Source of the DNA: Thraustochytrium sp. TN22
Lineage: Eukaryota; Sar; Bigyra; Thraustochytrida; Thraustochytriidae
DNA: 64,000 bases
Direction of reading: 5' to 3'
NCBI GenBank assembly: GCA_013306675.1
Contig: JABLUY010000155.1
Coordinates: forward strand, 22,653 to 86,652
In this document: positions 1 to 7,748 of the stretch, piece by piece
How positions within the stretch are numbered: position 1 is the stretch's first letter
Layout of the letters: each line of letters begins with the position of its first letter
Translations under genes and position numbers: made by a program
Notes under the pieces: model-generated
Seen by the model: only the letters and a program-made list of their open reading frames with translations
What the model was told of the DNA's origin: nothing
The model's database searches: none

Positions 1-976
1 GCGAAAAGAAGGCGTACGTGCCTTCCGTGTCGCGCAGGCGGCCCGCGCCCGCGTCCGAGGTGCTCCCGCTTGACCCGGCTCCGCCCTCGAGCTGACGCGC
101 CGCGCCCAGGTCCGAAAGCACGGCCCGCTCGCGGCCCGTGGACAAAAGGACGTTGGCCGGCTTGATATCCCGGTGCACGATCTCGTGGGCGTGCAGGTGG
201 GCCAAACCGCGCGCCACCTGCGCGCCGAAGAGCAGCGCCGCCTCCGGCGCCAGCAGCGCTTCGCACGCCTCGTCGAGGCCCGGCGCGCCTGCTGGCGCCT
301 CGTGCCAGAAGCAGCGGTGCTGGCTGTCAAAGTTCATGAGGCAGCCGCCGCCGTAAAAGGGAAACACCAGGTACGTCTTGTGGTGGTCTTCGTTGTCCAG
401 CACCTGCAGCAGCCTGCACACATGCTCGTGCGGCGGGAGACCCGCCAGCAGGTCCACCTCGCGCTGCAGGTTGTCCAGCGCCGTGCGCACGGCCATGCGC
501 CCGTCCGCGCCCGTGTAGTACGTTTTCATGCGCGCTAGCCGCGACTTGTGGAAGCTGCGCAGCGCCACCAGGCGTCCGCTGCGCGCGTCCCTGTACAGTT
601 TGACCGAGCAGAAGGCGCCCGCGCCAAGCGGGCCCACCTTCTTGAACTCGTTCACGAACTTGCTCCCGTCCGCCTCGCGCCGCACGTCCACGTCCTGCGT
701 GAAGTCTGCGGTCAGCGCGGCCAGCTCCTCGTCCACCGCGCCGCCCTCGCCGCGGTCCTCCGCGTCCAGGTCCACCCACGCCACGCCGCCGCCGCCCTCC
801 TCGAGCTGCTCCGCCGCCGTCGCCGTCGCCGTCGCCGCGGTGCCGATGCCCTCGCTCTCCGGCGACGAGGGCGCTGGCGACGCGGGCGGCGACGCGGGCG
901 GCGACGCGGGCGGCGACGCGGGCGGCGACGCGGGCGGCCCCGCGCTGCCCGCTTCGGCTGACGTCGCGCCGTCCAT
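1..976 (-). CDS. Protein kinase, C-terminally cut by window edge
   Basis: A frame opens at the ATG whose first base is 976 and runs off the left edge, giving about 325 residues. The N-terminus is Pro/Ala/Ser-rich, with a 12-nt tandem repeat encoding PPAS units near 880-945. A Ser/Thr kinase domain follows: a glycine-rich loop (GPLGAGAF, about residue 117), the catalytic loop HRDIKPANVL (about 268) and DLG in place of DFG (about 289), then an EGTYAFFS activation-loop segment where the sequence ends. The GT-F-S pattern before the expected APE motif recalls CaMKK/SnRK1-activating kinases, but this is only resemblance. The position normally occupied by the beta-3 lysine reads VALR, so Lys appears replaced by Arg. 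Substrate unknown. The family assignment is firm; activity and subfamily are not. Confidence 0.85.
   Translation of the reverse strand, partial: MDGATSAEAGSAGPPASPPASPPASPPASPPASPAPSSPESEGIGTAATATATAAEQLEEGGGGVAWVDLDAEDRGEGGAVDEELAALTADFTQDVDVRREADGSKFVNEFKKVGPLGAGAFCSVKLYRDARSGRLVALRSFHKSRLARMKTYYTGADGRMAVRTALDNLQREVDLLAGLPPHEHVCRLLQVLDNEDHHKTYLVFPFYGGGCLMNFDSQHRCFWHEAPAGAPGLDEACEALLAPEAALLFGAQVARGLAHLHAHEIVHRDIKPANVLLSTGRERAVLSDLGAARQLEGGAGSSGSTSDAGAGRLRDTEGTYAFFS
880..945. repeat. 12-bp tandem repeat in kinase N-terminus
   Basis: About five copies of a GGCGACGCGGGC unit. On the minus strand, in frame, they encode Pro-Pro-Ala-Ser units of the kinase N-terminal tail. The period is a multiple of three, so copy-number change keeps the frame. 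Confidence 0.85.
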
Positions 977-1619
977 CGTGCGAGGCGAGGCGCGGCGAGG
1001 CGCGGCGAGACGGTGAGCGAGGCCGTTTGCTGCGCCGCGAACGCGACAACCTGAGCTGGGACAACTTGAAGGGGCTGGAGCTGCGCGAGGACGACCAGCG
1101 CGAGGCGCGAGACGGCGGCGCACGAAGGCGATTGTCGGCGACAGCAGGGCGTTGACGTGCAGGACAAGGCGAACTCGCATGACTTGATCGCTGTCGCCAG
1201 CTGAGCGTGCATTTCATCGCGTTGGCTGATGCGCTTGCTCGCGTTGCCCTTTTTTTTCTTGCCTTCTCTCTCACGTGATCCTTTTTCTCGCGCTTGCCTT
1301 CTCCCTCACGTTATCCTTTTTCTCGCGCTGCCATTTTTTCTCGCGTGCACAGCGACTGCACAGCTCGCGTTGCATGCCTTGCGTTGCAAAGCCTTGCGCA
1401 AGCCATGTGAGCAGAATGGGAGGACACGTGCAGGCCAGGCCTGCACGTGTTGAGATGGCAAGCCGGAGTGAGACCACATGGTCAGCAAGGCTGCTTGCTG
1501 GCTGCCGGGCCAGGCCTCATCATCAAGGTCAAGACAGGGCAGGAGGAGGAGGATCATAGGAGAGAAGAGCTCGATCGCTTTTCAAGTGAGCGCGAGCACG
1601 ATACGTCAAAAGGTCAGGC
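977..1619. other. Intergenic: kinase upstream region
   Basis: No supported gene. It holds the 5' flank of the minus-strand kinase and the 3' flank of chaperonin 10. Around 1240-1350 an imperfect tandem repeat of a CTCACGTGATCCTTTTTCTCGC-like unit forms a pyrimidine-rich stretch with a CACGTG core. Short frames here have no recognisable content. Confidence 0.5.
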
Positions 1620-1919
1620 TTACTCGTACTTGCCGAGGATATCGTCGTTGCGGAAGAGCTGGAACTCCTCATCGCCGAACATGACGGCCTGGCCACCGTA
1701 CTCCGGGAGGAGCACCTTGTCGCCGACAGCGACGGACATGGGCACGATCTGGCCGTTCTGGTCACGGCGGCCGGGGCCGACCGCGACGACCTCAGCCTCC
1801 GGCTCCTTCTTGGAGGCGGTCTCCGGCAGGTAGATGCCGCCGGCGGTCTTGGTCACCGGCACGGCGCGCTTGACGAGCACGCGGTCCGCGAGCGGGATGA
1901 GCTTGCGAAGGCCCGACAT
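1620..1919 (-). CDS. HSPE1: Chaperonin 10 (GroES/Hsp10), probably mitochondrial
   Basis: A 99-residue protein that is full length for the Cpn10 family. It caps the Cpn60 folding chamber in the mitochondrial matrix (family knowledge). Visible landmarks are the N-terminal LIPLADRVLVKR strand, the mobile loop around KTAGGIYLPETASKK with the GGIxLP hydrophobic tripeptide, the VVAVGPG turn, and the VLLPEYGG and DILGKYE C-terminal segments. The ATG at 1919 gives the canonical start. The frame stays open upstream to about 2255 but without another ATG. A CAG|GTACGTGG donor-like site on this strand at about 2217 and CAG acceptors just before the ATG suggest a 5'-UTR intron. No plastid-type double Cpn10 is seen. 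Confidence 0.96.
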   Translation of the reverse strand: MSGLRKLIPLADRVLVKRAVPVTKTAGGIYLPETASKKEPEAEVVAVGPGRRDQNGQIVPMSVAVGDKVLLPEYGGQAVMFGDEEFQLFRNDDILGKYE

Positions 1920-1927
1920 GGTTCTAG

Positions 1928-2217
1928 CTGCTGCCTGTGCGTCGCGTCGCGTCGCGCCTCGCGTCAGTCTCCCGTCCCCTCCCATCCCGGCAGCCCGCGC
2001 GCCGCTGCGCGCTGCGCGCAGGGCCCCGTGCCCGTGCCTCGCCGCCAGCCACAGGCTCGGCGCCCCGGTCCTGGCCGGCCAGCGAGAACCCTGCGTCTGC
2101 TTTCGAAAAATCCATCCCTCGGTCTGCGCGCGGCGCGGCGCGGCGGCGGCGCGGGCGGCGCGGGGCCGCCCGCCTCGCGCGCCGCGCCTGCCGCGCCGCG
2201 CGCGCGGGGCCACGTAC
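1928..2217 (-). other. Possible 5'-UTR intron of chaperonin 10
   Basis: Read on the minus strand, position 2217 begins GTACGTGG preceded by CAG. This is the same eight-base donor used by the RFC2 and APC11 introns in this window. The sequence GGCAGCAG just before the Cpn10 ATG offers an acceptor near 1928, giving an intron of about 290 nt. It is inferred only from splice signals. Confidence 0.35.
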
Positions 2218-3786
2218 CTGGCGAGCGGGGAGGGCGTCGGCTGGAGCTCGTTCACAGTCTGCCTGCCTGCTGGCCGCCTGCGCCTGGACCACGGCGTCGC
2301 AGCCCTCCACTTCTAGAAGGAACGCGCCGCCGGAACGCGCCGGAACGCGCCGCGGCGCCCGCAAGTCGGGCTCCGGCGCCGCCACAGGGCGCCGGCGCGC
2401 CTTGGCGCCGCTTTGGCGCCCTTTGGGCGCCGCTTTGGCCGACTGGCGGCCGAGGCGGCAAGTCGGGCGAACGGGCCTAGGCTGGCGGAGGTGGAGGAGG
2501 AGGAGGAGGAGGAGGAGGAGGACACGGACGAGCGCGAGCGGGCGGGCGAGCGGAGATGACGGTTCGATGGGACGGCGGAGCCGCAGAGGGACGAGCCCGG
2601 AGAAAATGGGGCCAGTGGAGGCGGACCGGAGGTCGAATCTGGCGAGCGCGGAGGTGGAATAATTAGAAAATCAGCTGGCGTCGCTCGCTGCGCGTTGCCT
2701 GGAAGGCCGCGCGCATGACAGGAGAGCACCAGCCTGCGTCCTCTTTTACTCCTCCCTCTTCATCGCTGCCGCGCCAATGCATCCCGCGTGCATGGCATCA
2801 TTCATACGTCACCAACATCTGGACCTCCTCCCACGAAAGCACGGGAGCGCCCGTACAGGACAAAAGTGCCAACGCGCTCCGCCAGCTCGCCAACCAACCA
2901 GCACCCGCCTGCGAGCCAGGCCTGCCGTGGCGCGTGCGGCTCTTCCTCGCGGCTCCGCGCCTCGGAGCGCCGCGAGCCGAGCGACTCGCGCTGCACCGGC
3001 CAAGGCCCTGCCTGCGCTTGCAGCCCAGCCTCCGCGGCTCGCGGCAGTCGCAGCAGCGAGCGAGCGACCGCGAGCGACCGCCGGTCTCGGGCACGTGCCG
3101 GCGCGCCCCGGGTGTGTGCGTCACGCACGCCGCGGCGGCCGCGATGAGATGAGCGGCAGGCTCGTTCAAGACAACCCGCCGCGCCGGGCTCGCGGAGGCG
3201 CGCGGCGCGCGGCAGACAGACAGACCTCCATCGCTCCCCCGCTCGCGCGCGCGCGCGTGGCGTGCGGCGCGGCGGCGCGGCGGCGCAGGGGGCCCGGCGC
3301 GCGAGGGAGGCGAGGCGGGGCGAGCCGAGCGTGAGGGCTACGAGCGCGGTCGGGCGTTGAGAGCAGAAATCGAATCGAGCGCCCGCGCCCGCGCGGCGGC
3401 GCCACCCGCCGGCGAGGCGAGGCGAGGCGAGGCGAGGCGCGGGACGCCGGGCGGCGGCCGCGGCGGCAGGAAGAGGCGCGCGGCGAAGCGCGCGGCAGGG
3501 CCGGCGGCGGCCGAGGCCGGGCCGACCCGGAGTGAGCGAGGGATCCGGGACTTGCGCGGCGGACAACCGGAGGCGCGGCGCAGGCGGCGCGACGGCGGGG
3601 TGATCTGGTCCGCGGCGCCGCGACGCTGCGCCGCAGCGCAGGCGGCGCGCTGGCGCTGGGCAGCGAGGGCGACGCGGCGACCGCAGGTCGCGGCGCGGTC
3701 GTAGGTCGCCGCGGCGCGCTCCAGCAGACTGGGCCGGCGGAGCCGCGCGGGGTCGGCCGCCGCTGCACCCGGCGTCAGGCTCCAGC
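2218..3786. other. Intergenic between cpn10 and RhoGAP genes
   Basis: A divergent upstream region of very high GC. It has a (GGA)n purine tract near 2490-2520, two AAGTCGGG-type sites near 2360 and 2460, an ACAGACAGAC run near 3212, and a GGCGA repeat (AGGCGAGGCG) near 3412-3440. Open frames exist on both strands but are compositional. I see no conserved protein. Confidence 0.5.
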
Positions 3787-5187
3787 ATGAGGCGGGCCTC
3801 CGCGGCCAGGGCCTCGTCGGCGACGGCGGAGCAGCTGGGCAAGGCGCGCGGGCTGAGGGCGCCGCTGCTCAAGGTGGTCTCGGACTGCGTGGAGTTCCTC
3901 AAGGATGACATCCCAGAGTTCGTCTTCCGCGTGCCCGGGCGCAAGGAGGTCGTGGACGCGCTGGTGGAGAGGTACGAGAGCGGCGACATGGACGCGCTGA
4001 GCTCGTCCGTGGGCGTCGAGCCGGGCGACGTGGCCAGCGTGTTCAAAAAGTATCTCATGGACTCCGTGACGCCCATCTTCTTGAGGAGTCAGGCGCAGCA
4101 GCTGCTCCGTGTGGCGGCCAAGGTGGACATGACGCAGCCCACCGAGGAGAAGCGTAAGTCGGTCAGCCGCCAGATGCACAAGTTCAACAAGTCGCTGCGC
4201 GTGCTGGTGCGCACCGTCTCGTCCAGCAGCGCGGCCGTGCTGGCCAAGGTCTTCAACTTCCTGCGCATCGTCGCCGCCAACCGCGAGTACACGAAGATGA
4301 ACGTGCACGCGCTGGCCATCTGCTTCGCGCCCGTCTTCTTCCTGCCACACATCCCGCCCGCCGAGGCGTCTGCCAAGATCCACATCGCCATCTTCGTCAC
4401 CGAAACGCTCATCGAGCGCGCCGACAGCCTCTTCCCCATGTACACACGCGTCACGGTCGCCAGCGGCGGCCCGCGCGACATCCTCGGCCCGCGCACCGCG
4501 CGGCCCATCAGCCTGGCGCGCCGCCGCCAGGTCCTGCACGCGGGCCTGCCCGTCCGCCGTGCCACCGTCACGGCCTTTGAGACGGGCGGCGCGGAGGACG
4601 AGGAGGACTCCACCGCCTCTTCGGCCGCCTCCGCAGACTCCTCCACGACCGCCTCCACGACCGGCGGCTCCTTCACCTCGCCCGCGCTCCGCGCAATGGT
4701 TGGCCGCGCCGTTGGCTCCGGAAGCAGTCGCGGCGCCGGCGCCGGCACTGGCACCGGAAGCGGGCGTCCGGGTAATCGCCGCGTCTATTCCGTCGACGCA
4801 CGACGCGGCTCCCTGGCCGCCAGCGTTGACGCCTACATCGACCACTCGCGCCGCTCCTGGCTCCACGAGCTGGAGCCCTACCAAAGTCGCGAAGTTCGCG
4901 ATCTCAAGGCGCGCGCCTCCGGTAAGCCCGCGGGCCGCACGCCGCTCTTCCCGCCCGACGACGATGGTGCCGACGTCGAGACCAAGTCCGACGCCGACGC
5001 AGAGGACCTCGAAAACGAGCCGCGAGGCCCCAACCGCCCTCGCTCCTCCAAGCGCCACTCCAAGCCACGGAACACGCGCTCCTTTCGTCTCAGTTTACGC
5101 CGCAGCCAGGCCCATGCCTTGCGCGAGTCGATTGCGGATGAGATCGACGAGGAGGACGACCTCGTCGACGACTTTCGTGATGGGTAG
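3787..5187 (+). CDS. RhoGAP-domain protein
   Basis: A 466-residue protein. Residues about 15-225 form a RhoGAP domain, which stimulates GTP hydrolysis by Rho/Rac/Cdc42-type GTPases. Landmarks: the arginine-finger segment FRVPG (Arg near residue 48), DVASVFKKYLMD, and the helix with NVHALAICFAPVFF (about 172-185) matching the family's N-x-LA-x-xFAP signature. The remainder is Ser/Thr/Gly-rich and basic, with acidic patches (EDEEDS, DEIDEEDDLVDD at the end), and is probably disordered. No membrane-targeting domain is recognisable, so localisation is unknown. The ATG at 3787 is the first in frame and leaves only a short leader before the domain. Downstream it converges on the RBR-like gene with 233 bp between them. 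Confidence 0.85.
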   Translation: MRRASAARASSATAEQLGKARGLRAPLLKVVSDCVEFLKDDIPEFVFRVPGRKEVVDALVERYESGDMDALSSSVGVEPGDVASVFKKYLMDSVTPIFLRSQAQQLLRVAAKVDMTQPTEEKRKSVSRQMHKFNKSLRVLVRTVSSSSAAVLAKVFNFLRIVAANREYTKMNVHALAICFAPVFFLPHIPPAEASAKIHIAIFVTETLIERADSLFPMYTRVTVASGGPRDILGPRTARPISLARRRQVLHAGLPVRRATVTAFETGGAEDEEDSTASSAASADSSTTASTTGGSFTSPALRAMVGRAVGSGSSRGAGAGTGTGSGRPGNRRVYSVDARRGSLAASVDAYIDHSRRSWLHELEPYQSREVRDLKARASGKPAGRTPLFPPDDDGADVETKSDADAEDLENEPRGPNRPRSSKRHSKPRNTRSFRLSLRRSQAHALRESIADEIDEEDDLVDDFRDG

Positions 5188-5420
5188 ATGGGGAGATGGT
5201 GGTGGTACCAGGTAGGCAGACAGGCACAGACACCGCGCCAGGTGGCCAGGGAGCTCCTTGCCTGTTGCAGAACGCCCACCCCACCCCACCGCCCGCCCGC
5301 CCACCCACCCGTTCAACCTTGCTCAAAACTACCTTTCTGCAAACTGGAATCTTGTTCATGTCTCTTTTCCTCTCAGGCGGTTCCCTTTGTCTGTCTCTGA
5401 TTGTGCGGGTCTGCCTTGCG

Positions 5421-7184
5421 TCAAGCAGCGCGCAGCTGCGCCACGTAGTTGTCCACCTTGCAGTTGGCGTCGTCCCAGCGAAAGCTGAAACCGCACGCGC
5501 ATCTCATGTTGTTGCAGCCTTCGTAGCGGTAAATGAGAGCTGCGCAACGCGGGCAGATCCGCGTCGTCGACACGACGTTCGTCCAGTTCTTGTCGCGCGC
5601 AGCAAAGAGATCCAAGACGCGCTTCTCGTGAAGCTCCTTGCGACGAGCGCGGAGGTGGGTCAGCCGCTTCAGACCCACAAGCCGCTCCACGAGAAGCTCC
5701 GGGACCTCACGCGTGCAACTCTCGCCCGGGCAGCGCAGCACAAAGCGGCCCTCCTCCATACACGTGTTGATATAGGTCTTGAAGCAGCCGCGGCACACGA
5801 GCGTGTGGTTGCAATGCGACGGAACCTCGAGCCGCATCAAAAACGGGACAGCCACCTCGTCCAGGCACACAGGGCAGGCCCGTGTGGACCTGCTCAGGAA
5901 CCGTCGGACGGCGCCCTGCAGAGTCAGAGCGGCAAAGTACCAAATGTCGCCGTGCTCGCTGTAGTGGGACCCGCGCAGATAGTCGATCTTCGTCGGGCCC
6001 TGGAGCAGCGCTTCGCGTGGCATGCCCGACGCCGTGTACAGCGACCGCGCCGGCAGGTCGCGCACCACGAGCGAGCCAATGTACCCGCCAAATGGCTCGC
6101 GGAGCACAACGCGGCCCAGGTGCACTGGCAGCCGCACCACCTTGAGCGCCCGCCCGCCTCCATTGGGCGGCCCGCACAAGTCTGCCGCGGCAACCTTGCC
6201 GTTGCCCAGCTCCACCATTACGTGCCGCTCCATCACCAGCGTGACAGACGTCTCGCCGACCGGAGGTCGCGGCCCGCGCGTCGGTGCGGGCTCCAGGTGC
6301 GACGGAAAGGCGGTCATGAGGTCGTACAGCGTCGTCAGCGCCTTGATGCGCACCTTGGCCGGCTCCGTGGCATCCCAGCGCCGCGCAATGAGCGTGTTCA
6401 TGGCGGCGCGTGCCAGCCTCGCGTAAACGTCCAAGGAATGGCCGTCCAAGGCCAACTCCGCGCTCGCAAACGAGAGCACCGCGTCGCAGCCCGGGTGCCC
6501 GCACTGGAGGAGCGCGTCGCTCACCGGATCCGAGTTTCTGCCGCCGGGCCCATCCACGTAGCTCGCCTGCAACTTGGCCACCTGGGCGCGGGCGCACCCA
6601 AAACACATCAGGTGCAGGCATGCGCGGCTCACGCGCACCGACGTGGCACGCGGCACCTCTTCGAGGCAGTGATCGCAGACGACAAGGTGCTGCGCCAGCC
6701 ACCGCCGCGCAGCCGTCTGCATGCGGGTCGCAGCATGCCTCCTGGCGAGCACCGTGCGGAGTAAGATCGGCCGCAGCGTGGCAAGAGCGCGCTTCCGCCG
6801 CTGCTCCTGCACGGCGCGCCACCACCGCTGCAGCTTCCAAAGCAGCTCGGGCTGCACCGCCATGGTCACCGTCGTCACCGGCCGCTCGAACCGCACGTGG
6901 CACACCAGCTTGCCGTCCTTGGTGTCGTACGCGTGCAGCATTTGCCCTTCGCGCAGGTTCATCGCCGCGCGCGGATCCATTGTCGCCATGCCGCCGCTCG
7001 ACAGCGACTGCAGCAGCGGCCCAGCCGTATCCGAGAACAGATTCACCTCCTGTATCACCTCGCTCATCACCAGCACGCTTCGCGCGAGCGATACGCAGCT
7101 GCCACGCGCCTGCGCCGTCTCCAGCGTTCCCTTGCTCGACATGCTCGCGACCCAACGCATCCACATCTCCTTCCAGGAGCTCAT
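5421..7184 (-). CDS. RBR-like RING zinc-finger protein with IQ-type segments
   Basis: A 587-residue protein. Residues about 115-165 are rich in Arg/Lys and aromatic IQ-like sequence (RMQTAARRW). A first Cys cluster follows (CDHC at about 169, then CLHLMCFGC and CGHPGC). A second IQ-like segment precedes a second RING1-like cluster (CPVCLDEV at about 435, with HCNHTLVCRGC). The C-terminus has CPRC-x9-GCNNMRCACGFSFRW (about 543-575), matching the RING2/Rcat module whose GC-N-x-M cysteine carries ubiquitin in RBR E3 ligases. I see no separate IBR between RING1 and Rcat, and the last Cys pair is atypical. Likely an E3 ubiquitin ligase or derivative; the IQ-like helices suggest calmodulin or centrin binding (inference). 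Confidence 0.75.
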   Translation of the reverse strand: MSSWKEMWMRWVASMSSKGTLETAQARGSCVSLARSVLVMSEVIQEVNLFSDTAGPLLQSLSSGGMATMDPRAAMNLREGQMLHAYDTKDGKLVCHVRFERPVTTVTMAVQPELLWKLQRWWRAVQEQRRKRALATLRPILLRTVLARRHAATRMQTAARRWLAQHLVVCDHCLEEVPRATSVRVSRACLHLMCFGCARAQVAKLQASYVDGPGGRNSDPVSDALLQCGHPGCDAVLSFASAELALDGHSLDVYARLARAAMNTLIARRWDATEPAKVRIKALTTLYDLMTAFPSHLEPAPTRGPRPPVGETSVTLVMERHVMVELGNGKVAAADLCGPPNGGGRALKVVRLPVHLGRVVLREPFGGYIGSLVVRDLPARSLYTASGMPREALLQGPTKIDYLRGSHYSEHGDIWYFAALTLQGAVRRFLSRSTRACPVCLDEVAVPFLMRLEVPSHCNHTLVCRGCFKTYINTCMEEGRFVLRCPGESCTREVPELLVERLVGLKRLTHLRARRKELHEKRVLDLFAARDKNWTNVVSTTRICPRCAALIYRYEGCNNMRCACGFSFRWDDANCKVDNYVAQLRAA

Positions 7185-7748
7185 GGTCGCCCTGACTCTG
7201 ACAAGACGCTAGCTTCGCAGCAAGCTTTGCGAGCGCAAGGCGCGCGGAGAGGGAAAGAAAACGGGGGGTGGGCGGGGCGTCGACGTCCTCGCGCGCTGCG
7301 CAGCCGTCGTCGAGGGCGTTCCGTCGCGTCCCACTGTCCCAATGAGGTTGGCGCACTTCTTGCAGCACTTCTTGCAGCACCAGCAGCACCAGCAGCAGAA
7401 GCTTTGCACCGGCAGCAGTAGAACCAGCAGAAGCCGAAGGCGACGAGAGACGAAAGAAGGGCCGCGGGCCCGTCGTCGACGTCCGCGCGCGCCGCGTAGC
7501 CGCGCAGCCGTCGCGTCCCAGTCCCACTGGCAGTGAGCAGTAGCAGCAGAAGCAGCAGCAGCACCAGCAGAACCCGAAGGCGCGCGGCGCCGCCGCGGCG
7601 GCACGCGTTGCGTTGCGTTGCGGGACTGGGCGCGGCGCGGCGCGGCGCGGCGCGAGGCGAGGCGACCGAACGCAAGCACGCCGGTCCGGACGGACGGGCC
7701 CGCGCGCCGCCCGCGTTCTCTGGACGTGCCGGCGCCGTTGGCGCGTGC
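7185..7748. repeat. Intergenic with imperfect direct duplication
   Basis: This is a divergent upstream region. A unit beginning GTCGACGTCC and running through AGCCG, GCGTCCCA and a CAG-rich AGCAGCACCAGCAG stretch to a CCGAAGGCG end occurs at about 7268-7440. It recurs imperfectly at about 7463-7585. Both copies end in CAG-rich tracts. A frame stays open here ahead of the TPR gene, but it has no ATG and looks repeat-derived. Confidence 0.6.
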
